Origin: an archaeon
GTDB taxonomy: Archaea; Hydrothermarchaeota; Hydrothermarchaeia; Hydrothermarchaeales; JALUUU01
Length of the DNA: 26,311 bases
Assembly: GCA_027021185.1 (NCBI GenBank)
Contig: JALUUU010000225.1
Span: 1 to 26,311 of the forward strand
Reading direction: 5' to 3'
Shown: positions 1 through 11,441 of the stretch, one piece after another
Numbering within the stretch: position 1 is the first letter of the stretch
How the letters are laid out: every line of letters starts with the position of its first letter
The notes under the pieces: model-generated
What the model was told of the DNA's origin: nothing
What the model saw: only the letters and a program-made list of their open reading frames with translations
Databases searched by the model: none
Position numbers and translations under genes: made by a program

Positions 1-1
1 T

Positions 2-817
2 AAGCTGCTCCGATTGGTAGAGGAAGACCTGGGACGAGGCGACATAACAACTGAGGCAGTTTTGAGAGACGCGATAACAGTAGAGGGCCGCGTATCCTCT
101 AATTCTCCCGGGGTAATTGCGGGCCTGGAGGAGTGTGTGACCATCCTCGAGCACTACAAACTAAAATGCAAACCCCTCCTCCGCGACGGCGACGTGGTGG
201 AAAAAGGTGACACTGTCCTGCTCATCAGGGGAGATGCCGCCAAGATCTTGAGTTTGGAGCGGATGGTCCTAAATATTCTTATGCGGATGAGCGGCATTGC
301 GTCGGAGACCAGGAGGCTCTCTAAGATTTGTAAGAAATACGGGGTGCTGCTTGCTGGGACTAGGAAGACAACCCCCGGCTTTAGATACTTCGAGAAGAGG
401 GCGATAGCTGTTGGCGGAGGATATCCCCACCGCCTCGACTTAGCCAGCGCCTTCCTTATAAAAGATAATCACATCGCCTTAGTAGGCCTCGAAGAGGCGG
501 TGTCTCTGGCAAAGGAAAAAGCTGGGGAAATGGAGATAGAGGTGGAGGTAACGAGCCTCGATGAAGCCATAACAGCGTGCAGAGCGGGGGCAACCATGGT
601 GATGCTGGACAATCTCTCACCTGGGGAGATAAAGGAGATTATGGATTATCTGATAGCCCACGGGTTCAGGGACAAAGTAAAAATTGAGATCAGCGGAGGC
701 GTCACACCAGAGAATCTGGAGAGCTATGCCAGCCTGGGTCCTGACTATATCTCTATGGGCCATATAACGACAGGCGTTAAGTGGCTTGACATGAGCATGG
801 ACATCAGGAGGGTATGA
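2..817 (+). CDS. nadC: Nicotinate-nucleotide pyrophosphorylase (quinolinate phosphoribosyltransferase), 5'-truncated by the window
   Basis: NadC converts quinolinate and PRPP to nicotinate mononucleotide, CO2 and PPi in de novo NAD synthesis, in the cytoplasm. The family signature is clear: an EEDLGRGDIT motif near the N-terminus, then AGTRKTTPGFR followed by EKRA and a GGGYPHR stretch (quinolinate/PRPP-binding Arg, Lys and His residues), and the ISGGVTPENL and ISMGHITTG segments of the C-terminal barrel. The reading frame is open to the left edge (residues KLLRL precede VEEDLGRG), so the true start lies just upstream; a TTG at position 14 is internal to the usual N-terminal helix and unlikely to be the start. 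The stop ends 1 nt before the stop of the convergent ACT-domain gene. NadA and NadB would be expected to the left but are not in view. Confidence 0.95.
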   Translation, partial: KLLRLVEEDLGRGDITTEAVLRDAITVEGRVSSNSPGVIAGLEECVTILEHYKLKCKPLLRDGDVVEKGDTVLLIRGDAAKILSLERMVLNILMRMSGIASETRRLSKICKKYGVLLAGTRKTTPGFRYFEKRAIAVGGGYPHRLDLASAFLIKDNHIALVGLEEAVSLAKEKAGEMEIEVEVTSLDEAITACRAGATMVMLDNLSPGEIKEIMDYLIAHGFRDKVKIEISGGVTPENLESYASLGPDYISMGHITTGVKWLDMSMDIRRV

Positions 818-818
818 A

Positions 819-1472
819 TTAGAACTTTTTCTGCCCAACCTTCCTTATATCGAACTCCGCGGTTTCCGCGACGTGCATAACGGCCATTACCCCAGCCTGC
901 ACAGGATCAGAAACAACAAGATCACATTCATCGGGGACACTGCCCGCCATATTCAATGAAATAACGGGGATCCCGTATTCCAGGCGGAGCTCTCTAACCG
1001 CCTTGGTAACCTCCCCCCCCATTAAGGATCCCGCCAGAACGAGGACCGCGGCTCTATGCAGCCTTCCGACAGCCCTAACAGCCTCAGACAGCTTGTCTTC
1101 ACCGACCAGGGGTATCGTGTCGACGCTGATCCTCTCGCCCCGGAGGTTGTGGCGGTCTGCCTCGCTCACGGCTCCGAGGACAACCTGGGCCACCTGGGCT
1201 CCGCCCCCAATAACTATGACCCTCTTCCCGTATATCTCTTCAAAGGGCCTGAATACCTCCACAGATGTGACATTCTCGACTGTTAAAAGATCTTTCTGAA
1301 GGGCCTCCAGGTCATCCACTTCTTCGAGCTCAAAGTATACCTGGACCTCGTCTTTGAGGAGGAACTGCTGGATGTATGTGATGTTGCCCTGGTGCTGCGC
1401 TATTACACTGGACAGATCCCTGAGAAGTCCCTTCCTATCTCGGGCAAACACCGTTATTCCGACGGTCTCCAT
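819..1472 (-). CDS. ACT-domain protein of the archaeal DUF5612 type
   Basis: This is a 217-aa protein. Residues about 1-75 form an ACT domain (METVGITVFARDRKGLLRDL start, typical of small-molecule-binding regulatory domains). Residues about 80-217 form a second alpha/beta domain with a glycine-rich IGGGAQVAQV segment, matching the archaeal family annotated as DUF5612. The specific ligand is not known to me; ACT domains generally bind amino acids, so a role in sensing amino-acid or thiol metabolism is only an inference. The gene is divergent from mtnA with 43 bp between the two starts. On the minus strand an A/T box (positions 1493-1503) lies about 25 nt upstream of the ATG, so the mRNA is probably leaderless. 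The gene converges on nadC with a 1-nt gap. Confidence 0.8.
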   Translation of the reverse strand: METVGITVFARDRKGLLRDLSSVIAQHQGNITYIQQFLLKDEVQVYFELEEVDDLEALQKDLLTVENVTSVEVFRPFEEIYGKRVIVIGGGAQVAQVVLGAVSEADRHNLRGERISVDTIPLVGEDKLSEAVRAVGRLHRAAVLVLAGSLMGGEVTKAVRELRLEYGIPVISLNMAGSVPDECDLVVSDPVQAGVMAVMHVAETAEFDIRKVGQKKF

Positions 1473-1480
1473 GTCAATAG

Positions 1481-1503
1481 CTTTTTATGGCCTTATAATA
1501 AAA
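1481..1503. promoter_or_regulatory. Compact divergent promoter between the ACT-domain gene and mtnA
   Basis: Only 43 bp separate the two ATGs. A TATA-like run reading TTTATTATAAG on the minus strand (1493-1503) is centred about 25 nt before the ACT-gene ATG. A plus-strand CTTTTTATGG (1481-1490) is placed to initiate a few nt before the mtnA ATG. Both transcripts would be leaderless or nearly so. The assignment rests on spacing and A/T content only. Confidence 0.5.
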
Positions 1504-1515
1504 AACTATGGTCAT

Positions 1516-2538
1516 ATGGAGCCAGTTGAATTCCGTGACGGCAAGGTTGTGATCCTTGACCAGACCAAGCTTCCCCTAGAGATCAAATACATCCAGTGCG
1601 AGGATTTGGAGTGCATAGCAGAAGCCATTAAAATGCTGAGGGTTAGAGGGGCCCCGGCACTGGGAGTCACGGCCGCCTTTGCCCTCGCCCTTACCGCCCT
1701 TCAGCATGTGAACAAGCCCCTGGGAGATTTTTTCAAGGAACTCGAGAGGGCCAGAGAATACATCGCAAAAACAAGACCCACGGCTGTTAATCTGTTCTGG
1801 GCCATGGACAGGGTGCTCAGGAAAGCCCAGGATTCCGATAAGCCCTGGGAGGATGTGGTGAAAGAGGCCTTAAGGATATATGAGGAGAACAGGGCGGGAG
1901 AGGAGAAGATGGCGGCATACGGGGCCGAGTTGATAAAGGAAGGTGACGTTATCTTAACCCACTGCAACGCCGGAGCTCTGGCCACGGCCGGATACGGCAC
2001 AGCATTGGGGGTTATAAGGGAGGCCTGGAGGAGGGGGAAGAAAATCAGGGTGTTCGCCGACGAGACAAGGCCTCTTCTCCAGGGTGCAAGGCTCACGGCC
2101 TTTGAAATGGTTCAGGAAGGCATTCCAGTGACAGTCATCCCCGACAATGCCGCGGCCTTTGCCATGGCCAGGCACGGGATAACAAAGGTTATAGTGGGAG
2201 CCGATAGAATCGCGGCCAACGGCGACGTAGCGAATAAGATAGGAACCTATGGAGTTGCCATACTTGCGAGGGAGCACGATATACCCTTCTACGTGGCGGC
2301 ACCCACATCCACCATAGATCCAGAAATAGAAACAGGGATGGACATCCCTATAGAGTACAGGGACGGAAAGGAAGTTGCATTTATCGCAGGGAAGAGATTC
2401 GTGCCAGACGGCGCAGAGACTCTTAACCCTGCCTTCGACGTTACCCCCAACGAGTATGTTGCGGGGATAATAACGGAGAAGGGAGTTCTGAGGCCTCCTT
2501 ATACTGAGAGCATTAAGAAAGCCCTGACCGGGAAATAG
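1516..2538 (+). CDS. mtnA: MtnA/eIF2B-like sugar-phosphate isomerase (probable S-methyl-5-thioribose-1-phosphate isomerase)
   Basis: The enzyme isomerises methylthioribose-1-phosphate to methylthioribulose-1-phosphate in 5'-methylthioadenosine recycling; archaeal members also act on 5-deoxyribose-1-phosphate. Family hallmarks are VRGAPALGV (about residues 43-51), THCNAGALATAGYG with the catalytic Cys at about 150, ADETRPLLQGARLTA, and VGADRIAANGDVANKIGTYG with the catalytic Asp at about 230. I chose the ATG at 1516 (MEPVEFRDGK) because the frame upstream, open from 1354, lies in the antisense of the ACT gene and does not match the family. The resulting 340 aa is the normal length. Ribose-1,5-bisphosphate isomerase and eIF2B-like paralogues are the main alternatives; the RGAP and HCNAG motifs favour MtnA. 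Confidence 0.9.
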   Translation: MEPVEFRDGKVVILDQTKLPLEIKYIQCEDLECIAEAIKMLRVRGAPALGVTAAFALALTALQHVNKPLGDFFKELERAREYIAKTRPTAVNLFWAMDRVLRKAQDSDKPWEDVVKEALRIYEENRAGEEKMAAYGAELIKEGDVILTHCNAGALATAGYGTALGVIREAWRRGKKIRVFADETRPLLQGARLTAFEMVQEGIPVTVIPDNAAAFAMARHGITKVIVGADRIAANGDVANKIGTYGVAILAREHDIPFYVAAPTSTIDPEIETGMDIPIEYRDGKEVAFIAGKRFVPDGAETLNPAFDVTPNEYVAGIITEKGVLRPPYTESIKKALTGK

Positions 2539-2561
2539 CTGTATCGGCTAATCCATAAAAG

Positions 2562-3803
2562 CTACCACTTAGGCATCGGAGATCCGAAGGGCAGAGACCT
2601 CCTTCTGCCCCGGAATCTTGGCACCCCTTTTCCGTGGTATTTTTTACCGTTTTTGGGTCCGCGCCTTCCAACTCGGAATTTGATCCCTGGATACTCGCTG
2701 GGATCAAAGCCCTCGAATACCTCTGGTTTAACGTCTTTATACTCCGCATGAATCCTCCTCATATTGTCATGGCCATCGGGGCAGAGGATGCAGATAGCTC
2801 TTCCAGTTCTGCCTGCCCTGGCCGTTCGCCCGATTCTATGGATGTAGTCCTCGGCGTTGGGAGGGATGTCGTAATTAAAAATATGGCTAACACCTGTTAT
2901 GTCAAGGCCCCTAGACGCTACGTCTGTTGCCACAAGAATGGGGAACTCCCCCCTCCTGAATCTCTCCATTATCCTCTCTCTTCTGCTCTGCTTCAGTCCG
3001 CCGTGGATGGCCCATGCGTTTATGCGGTTCCTGTACAGATTCTTTGACAGGATATCAGCCATTGACTTCGTGTTTGTGAAAATGATGGCGGAGGTCGGAT
3101 TCTCTCTTTTCAAAAGAGCCAGTAGCATTTGGAACTTCTCCTTCTTCCCAACCTCTATATAGGTCTGCTTGACCTTAGGCTTCTCCACATCGTCCCTGGC
3201 TCTGAATATCTTGGGCCTCTTCATGAATCTCCCCGCGAGCCTCATGATTTCCCTGGGAATGGTGGCGCTGAACAGCATCGTCTGTCGGTTCCTCGGGGTG
3301 TGTCGGATAATATTAGATATGTCCTGGATGAATCCCATGTCCAGCATCCTGTCAGCTTCGTCCAAGACCAGCATCTTAACATTCGAGAGATCGAGTGTCC
3401 CTCTTCTCAGATGGTCCAGCACTCTGCCTGGGGTGCCTACTACGATCTCCGCCTTTCTCAGCCCCGAGAATTGCACATTGATGGGCTGACCCCCGTAGAC
3501 GGTGACCACGCCCACCCTCCTGTACTTCGACATCTTCTTTATCATGTCAGTGGTCTGCAGGGCCAGCTCCCTCGTGGGGCTTAAAACAATGGCCTGCACC
3601 CCTTTCCCCCTCTCCACTCCCTGGATCAGGGGGATGGAGAAGGCGGCGGTCTTACCCGAACCCGTTGGGGACTGACCGACGACATCTATGCCCCCAAGAG
3701 CTGTGGGAAGCACAGACTCCTGGATAAACGTCATCTCTTTATATCCTAAATCTCTAACCGCTTTAAGAATGAGCGGATCTATGTTTATTTCCTCAAATTT
3801 CAT
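2562..3803 (-). CDS. DEAD-box ATP-dependent RNA helicase
   Basis: This is a 413-aa SF2 RNA helicase with the full DEAD-box motif set in order: a Q-motif region around TFIQESVLP, motif I SPTGSGKTAA, PTRELALQ (Ia), TPGRVLDH (Ib), VLDEADRMLDMGF (II), SAT (III), then the second RecA domain with TNTKSMAD, HGGLKQSRRER, VATDVASRGLDI (V) and HRIGRTARAGRTG (VI). A basic, glycine-rich tail of about 40 residues (RVGRRGPKNGKKYHGKG and beyond) probably adds non-specific RNA binding. The start at 3803 is preferred over an in-frame ATG seven codons upstream because a GGTGA Shine-Dalgarno element sits about 6 nt before it and MKFEEINID is the usual N-terminus. It is likely to unwind structured RNA in ribosome assembly or RNA decay; the exact substrate cannot be read from sequence. 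Confidence 0.93.
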   Translation of the reverse strand: MKFEEINIDPLILKAVRDLGYKEMTFIQESVLPTALGGIDVVGQSPTGSGKTAAFSIPLIQGVERGKGVQAIVLSPTRELALQTTDMIKKMSKYRRVGVVTVYGGQPINVQFSGLRKAEIVVGTPGRVLDHLRRGTLDLSNVKMLVLDEADRMLDMGFIQDISNIIRHTPRNRQTMLFSATIPREIMRLAGRFMKRPKIFRARDDVEKPKVKQTYIEVGKKEKFQMLLALLKRENPTSAIIFTNTKSMADILSKNLYRNRINAWAIHGGLKQSRRERIMERFRRGEFPILVATDVASRGLDITGVSHIFNYDIPPNAEDYIHRIGRTARAGRTGRAICILCPDGHDNMRRIHAEYKDVKPEVFEGFDPSEYPGIKFRVGRRGPKNGKKYHGKGVPRFRGRRRSLPFGSPMPKW

Positions 3804-3909
3804 CGTCTCACCTGAAAAAAACAATAAATAAGATTCACCTACAATCGCTTTTTACGTCTGGCCACCCAATCGTCCCGTTTAAAATACTTATTGTTAATGA
3901 TGATGGGAG

Positions 3910-3984
3910 TGCCCCGGACGGGATTCGAACCCGTGTCGCGGCCTCGAAAGGGCCGCATGATTGACCGGACTACACTACCGGGGC
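3910..3984 (-). tRNA. tRNA-Glu (anticodon UUC)
   Basis: The minus strand folds as a full cloverleaf: acceptor GCCCCGG/CCGGGGC with discriminator A, anticodon stem CGGCC/GGCCG with loop CTTTCGA (anticodon TTC), and T-arm ACGGG-TTCGAAT-CCCGT. CCA is not encoded. A TATA-like element at 4009-4020 is spaced to start transcription just before the 5' end, so this tRNA has its own promoter. Confidence 0.96.
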
Positions 3985-4008
3985 TTTTGGGACGTGTTTC
4001 TCTGGGGG

Positions 4009-4020
4009 CATATATTTACT
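4009..4020 (-). promoter_or_regulatory. TATA box for tRNA-Glu
   Basis: On the minus strand the sequence AGTAAATATATG is centred about 30 nt upstream of the tRNA-Glu 5' end (3984), the spacing expected of an archaeal TATA box. It lies in the short gap between tRNA-Gly and tRNA-Glu. Confidence 0.55.
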
Positions 4021-4051
4021 TTTTCTGGTACCCTCTAGGGAAAAATGATGA

Positions 4052-4126
4052 TGCAGCCGCCGGGATTTGAACCCGGGTTACAGGCTTGGAAGGCCGGTGT
4101 CCTCGACCAGGCTAGACCACGGCTGC
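4052..4126 (-). tRNA. tRNA-Gly (anticodon UCC)
   Basis: Minus-strand cloverleaf: acceptor GCAGCCG/CGGCTGC with discriminator A, D-stem GTCT/GGAC, loop CTTCCAA (anticodon TCC), and T-arm CCGGG-TTCAAAT-CCCGG. CCA is not encoded. The anticodon stem CCGGC/GCCTG carries one C.U mismatch (C28 against U42), which is unusual. The 5' end is only 19 nt past the stop of the LOR/SDH gene and no A/T-rich promoter is visible between, so it is probably transcribed together with that gene. Confidence 0.93.
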
Positions 4127-4145
4127 ATGCTGCATGCATGTAGTT

Positions 4146-5384
4146 TCACTTTGCTCTGGCTTTCCTCTTCCTCTTGAGCAACTGTTTCGCAAGCATAGGC
4201 AGAAAAACGCCTACATCCGTCACTATGCCCAAAGCCTGTGAGGTTCCTCTGTCACTGAGCTTCGTGACAGTGGCGGGATTTATGTCTATGCATATCGTTT
4301 TCACATGGGACGGCAGTATATTGCCCACAGCTATGGAGTGGAGCATGCTTGAGAGCATCAGCACCAGCTCCACATCTTTCAGGTTTTTCCTCATCTCTCT
4401 CTGGGCTTCTATAACGTCGGTAATAACTTCTGGGAGGGGGCCGTCATCCCGTATTGAGCCTGCGAGGACGAAGGGGATTTTCCTGCGTATGCACTCATAC
4501 ATAACTCCGCTCTTTACCCTACCGCTTTCCACGAGCCCCTTGATAGAGCCTGCCAGGAGAACATCGTTTATCGTGTAAAGATGATTCCTATGCCCTCCTT
4601 CTGTCGGCCTGTTGCTCTTGATATCCACACCAAGGGATGTTCCATAAAGCTGTGTCTCCAAGTCATGGACCGCGAAGCCGTTCCCGGCGAATAACACATC
4701 TATGAATCCTTCCCTTATAAGGGCAGCCACGTATTCCGAGGAGCCGGTGTGCACCACGGCCGGGCCACATACGGCGAGAACCTTTTTATCCTTCGCCTTT
4801 ATCTCCAGGATCTCCCTAACTATCTGATCAACCAGGGCCTGGGTGGGTTTCTCAGATGACACGGAGCTCCTCATAAATTCGAATATGCTGTATCCCCTGG
4901 GCCTGGCCGGCGGCTCAACTCTAATACCCTTCTTACCCACAACCACCAGGTCGCCTTTCCTTATTTCGCTAATCGGGGTGCAGATGGCTTTTTTATTCTC
5001 TCTGTCTATGACTATGACACAGTCCATCTCCATCCGCTCCACCGCTATCCAGCGACCGTCCAGGTATACATAGGTTGGATGATTAGTGGTGGAGTAAAAG
5101 TCTCTGGGAAGAGCCTTATCCTTAGGCGCCTTCTCGTACTCTAAGGCCTCTACCTCCGGTATGGTGGCGCCGATTTTATGGAGTTCTCCGAGGATTTGAT
5201 CCAGAGAGTTCCGATCCTTTCCCTTAACAAGGATCCTTGCATAGCTCGGCTCTGTCTTGTGCTTTCCAATATCGAACTGGAGGACCTCAAAGTCTCCGCC
5301 AAGATCCATAATAGTATCAAATACCTTAGGCAGTGTCAGGGAGTCTATGATGTGGCCCTTCAGCTCGATTTCTTTTACTTCCAT
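4146..5384 (-). CDS. LOR/SDH-domain protein (TIGR00300 family), probable NAD-dependent ornithine cyclodeaminase
   Basis: This is a 412-aa protein. Residues about 1-85 match the LOR/SDH bifunctional-enzyme conserved region (MEVKEIELKGHIIDS start). A linker with a DFYSTTNHPTYVYLDGRW segment follows, and then a C-terminal Rossmann-like region with VCGPAVVHTG and DVLFAGNGFAVHD. This architecture matches the archaeal TIGR00300 family, which is similar to the C-terminal part of cyanobacterial AgrE/ArgZ; members of that family have been linked to ornithine cyclodeaminase activity (ornithine to proline plus ammonia). The neighbouring argB fits an arginine/ornithine/proline setting. A TATA-like run about 25 nt upstream of the ATG suggests a leaderless mRNA separate from argB. 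The C-terminus ends in a very basic KRKRKARAK tail. Family assignment is firm; the reaction is inferred. Confidence 0.82.
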   Translation of the reverse strand: MEVKEIELKGHIIDSLTLPKVFDTIMDLGGDFEVLQFDIGKHKTEPSYARILVKGKDRNSLDQILGELHKIGATIPEVEALEYEKAPKDKALPRDFYSTTNHPTYVYLDGRWIAVERMEMDCVIVIDRENKKAICTPISEIRKGDLVVVGKKGIRVEPPARPRGYSIFEFMRSSVSSEKPTQALVDQIVREILEIKAKDKKVLAVCGPAVVHTGSSEYVAALIREGFIDVLFAGNGFAVHDLETQLYGTSLGVDIKSNRPTEGGHRNHLYTINDVLLAGSIKGLVESGRVKSGVMYECIRRKIPFVLAGSIRDDGPLPEVITDVIEAQREMRKNLKDVELVLMLSSMLHSIAVGNILPSHVKTICIDINPATVTKLSDRGTSQALGIVTDVGVFLPMLAKQLLKRKRKARAK

Positions 5385-5424
5385 GCTAAAACCCTGTTTT
5401 ACTCAAATTAAAAAAGATTACCCT

Positions 5425-6300
5425 TTATGGATGGATCATGGTACCTATCCCTTCATCCGTGAACAGCTCCAGAAGGAGGGCATGCCTTACCCGGCCGTCA
5501 ATTATGTGAGCCTTCTCCACCCCACCCTTCAATGCCCTTAGACAGGCCTCCACCTTCGGGATCATAGCCCCCTTAATGATCCCCTTATGAATCAGGCCTC
5601 GCACCTCCCGGGCTTTAATGACCCTCAGAAGGGTGTCCTTCCTATTGATATCCTTCATCACCCCGGGCACATCTGTTAGGATAAGAAGCTTCTTAGCCCT
5701 TAACGCATGGGCAATCTCCCCTGCCACAGTGTCTGCGTTTAGATTAAGGCTGCTCCCGTCTTTGCTCAGCCCTATCGGCGAAACTACGGGGACATATCCC
5801 TGGGAAGTTAGTATGTCGATTATCTCTGTGTTAACCGCCTCCACCTCGCCCACCAGGCCGAGGTCAATCTCTCTCTCACCTTTCTCAGTTACCACCTTTT
5901 GAGGGGCCTTCTTTTTGGCTATAAGGAGCCTGCCGTCTTTACCTGAAATCCCGGCGGCCCTGCAGCCGAAGGCGTTGAGCCTTGACACTATATCGGTGTT
6001 TATCTTGCCCACCAGAACCATCTTAGCTATCTCAAGGGTCTCCTCGTCCGTGATCCGCAGACCCTCTATGAACTTAGGCTTCTTACCAAGCTTCTCCATG
6101 GCCTTGGTTATTTCATGGCCGCCTCCATGGACAATAATAGGCTTCATCCCTACGTACTTGAGGAGAATGGTATCCCTAATAGTCCAGTTCTTGGCCTCAT
6201 CATCGAGCATGGCATGGCCGCCGTACTTGATAACGATATAGCTGCCCTGAAACTCCTCTATATAGGGCAATGCCTCCGCTAGCACCTCGGCTCGATTCAT
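5425..6300 (-). CDS. argB: N-acetylglutamate kinase
   Basis: ArgB phosphorylates N-acetyl-L-glutamate in the second step of arginine (ornithine) synthesis. The 291-aa protein shows the amino-acid-kinase fold signatures: IVIKYGGHAM (Lys25 and glycine loop), PIIVHGGGHEI (residues about 54-64), GLRITDEETL, NLNADTVAGEIA (about 187-198, nucleotide/substrate site) and LLILTDVPGVM. Length and motifs are normal for the family. A purine-rich AAGGTGGTG stretch directly before the ATG can act as the ribosome binding site, and an A/T box (6326-6336) lies further upstream. It follows the rRNA operon on the same strand; a T-rich stretch (6342-6386) between them probably ends rRNA transcription. In some archaea this kinase can serve the LysW lysine pathway, but the acetylglutamate form is the best fit here. 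Confidence 0.94.
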   Translation of the reverse strand: MNRAEVLAEALPYIEEFQGSYIVIKYGGHAMLDDEAKNWTIRDTILLKYVGMKPIIVHGGGHEITKAMEKLGKKPKFIEGLRITDEETLEIAKMVLVGKINTDIVSRLNAFGCRAAGISGKDGRLLIAKKKAPQKVVTEKGEREIDLGLVGEVEAVNTEIIDILTSQGYVPVVSPIGLSKDGSSLNLNADTVAGEIAHALRAKKLLILTDVPGVMKDINRKDTLLRVIKAREVRGLIHKGIIKGAMIPKVEACLRALKGGVEKAHIIDGRVRHALLLELFTDEGIGTMIHP

Positions 6301-6341
6301 TGCACCACCTTATTTTAATAGGCCGCCTTAAAAAGGTTATC

Positions 6342-6386
6342 AGTGAAAAAAGTGGCTATTGGGCCAGAATAAAAGAAGAGAATAAG
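6342..6386 (-). terminator. Probable T-rich terminator of the rRNA operon
   Basis: Directly after the outer strand of the 23S processing stem, the minus strand becomes pyrimidine-rich (TTATTCTCTTCTTTTATTC) and then carries a six-T run within CCACTTTTTTCAC. Archaeal termination typically uses such oligo-T tracts. No 5S rRNA gene lies between 23S and argB. Confidence 0.5.
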
Positions 6387-6438
6387 GACCCTGCACAGGC
6401 CAGACAGATCTGACGCTCAAGCCAGCGCTTTTTCAAAA
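6386..6438 (-). ncRNA. 3' strand of the 23S rRNA processing stem
   Basis: Positions 6386-6408 are the inverted complement of 9497-9519 over about 22 pairs with one G.U and a terminal mismatch. A 4-bp central helix (GCGU against GCGC) and a further helix of about 12 bp (GCGCUGGCUUGA) follow. Together with 9478-9519 this forms the long stem enclosing 23S, cut by the archaeal splicing endonuclease at a bulge-helix-bulge-like site. Confidence 0.8.
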
Positions 6439-9466
<3,028 letters not shown>

Positions 9467-9477
9467 TCTCTACTGGA

Positions 9478-9519
9478 GCACTAGCTTGAATTGCGCTCTG
9501 TCTGGCCTATGCAGGGTCT
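9478..9519 (-). ncRNA. 5' strand of the 23S rRNA processing stem
   Basis: In RNA sense this lies between tRNA-Ala and 23S. It pairs with 6386-6438: the outer helix ends in ACAGA, then GCGC forms the central 4-bp helix, an AAU bulge follows, and UCAAGCUAGUGC forms the inner helix. The opposite bulge is four nt (CAGA), so the motif is a slightly relaxed bulge-helix-bulge. Confidence 0.8.
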
Positions 9520-9596
9520 CACAATCGCCTCATATGAGACAACTCAACCTCTTCACCCGTGAGCCTTGCCTCGCGGGCTGCATCGTGTTAGATGAA

Positions 9597-9669
9597 TGGA
9601 CCCGACGGGATTTGAACCCGTGGCCTCCCGCCTGCAAAGCGGGCGCTCTTCCAACTGAGCTACGGGCCC
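9597..9669 (-). tRNA. tRNA-Ala (anticodon UGC) in the 16S-23S spacer
   Basis: Minus-strand cloverleaf: acceptor GGGCCCG/CGGGTCC with discriminator A and the G3.U70 pair that identifies alanine tRNAs, anticodon stem CCCGC/GCGGG with loop TTTGCAG (anticodon TGC), and T-arm ACGGG-TTCAAAT-CCCGT. CCA is not encoded. Its place between 16S and 23S is typical of euryarchaeal rRNA operons. Confidence 0.97.
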
Positions 9670-9709
9670 TATGGATGCTCTTCGCTCAATTTTCTAAGCG
9701 AAGAGTATA

Positions 9710-9749
9710 GACGAAACTCGATAGCCCTGGTGTCCAGCCAACTCCCTTT
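9710..9749 (-). ncRNA. 3' strand of the 16S rRNA processing stem (bulge-helix-bulge)
   Basis: In RNA sense this follows the 16S 3' end. UUGGCUGGA pairs with UCCAGCCAA of the leader, CACC pairs with GGUG as the central 4-bp helix, a 3-nt AGG bulge follows, then GCUAUCGAGUUU pairs with AAACUCGAUAGC. This is a canonical bulge-helix-bulge for the archaeal splicing endonuclease. Confidence 0.9.
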
Positions 9750-9766
9750 ATTTTTTACTATTTCTC

Positions 9767-11240
<1,474 letters not shown>

Positions 11241-11242
11241 TT

Positions 11243-11283
11243 AAAAGGAATTGGCTGGATTTCACCGCTATCGAGTTTACGTC
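11243..11283 (-). ncRNA. 5' strand of the 16S rRNA processing stem (bulge-helix-bulge)
   Basis: In the leader just before 16S, AAACUCGAUAGC pairs with the trailer, GGUG forms the central helix with CACC, AAA is the 3-nt bulge, and UCCAGCCAA forms the inner helix. It pairs with 9710-9749 across the whole 16S. Confidence 0.9.
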
Positions 11284-11405
11284 GGACCCGAAGCTCGTTG
11301 TTCGAGTCTCCATTACGAGATGTACCATGGCCTTGGAGTACAACCCATCATAATCCGCGTTGCACGGCTTCCGGGCCGACGCCTCTGTGGCCATGCTCCA
11401 ATAGT
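11284..11405 (-). promoter_or_regulatory. Pre-rRNA leader outside the 16S processing stem
   Basis: About 120 nt of transcribed leader are predicted between the likely start (near 11405) and the processing stem; no gene is seen here. The RNA holds two segments near its 5' end, UUGGAG (11401-11396) and CAUGGCC (11395-11389), complementary to CUCCAA (11338-11333) and GGCCAUG (11332-11326) in crossed order. The last two lie within the loop of a possible UGUAC/GUACA hairpin. A small hairpin CTCG/CGAG lies at about 11294-11306. Confidence 0.45.
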
Positions 11406-11425
11406 ACCGGCAATTATAACGTTGT

Positions 11426-11437
11426 CAAATATAAAAC
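11426..11437 (-). promoter_or_regulatory. TATA box of the rRNA operon promoter
   Basis: The minus strand reads GTTTTATATTTG, a strong archaeal TATA box with a purine-rich BRE-like GGAAA just upstream. Transcription should begin near 11405, about 165 nt ahead of mature 16S. A second, weaker A/T box lies at about 11413-11420. Confidence 0.65.
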
Positions 11438-11441
11438 TTTC

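Noticed and set aside
1354..1515. A 54-codon N-terminal extension of mtnA open from 1354.
   Set aside because: It is antisense to the start of the ACT-domain gene, does not match the family, and lies upstream of the likely promoter.
3895..4053. The same AATGATGATG next to the 3' end of both tRNA-Glu and tRNA-Gly, possibly an attachment-site repeat.
   Set aside because: It is only about 10 bp, and there are no integrase or cargo genes between the copies.
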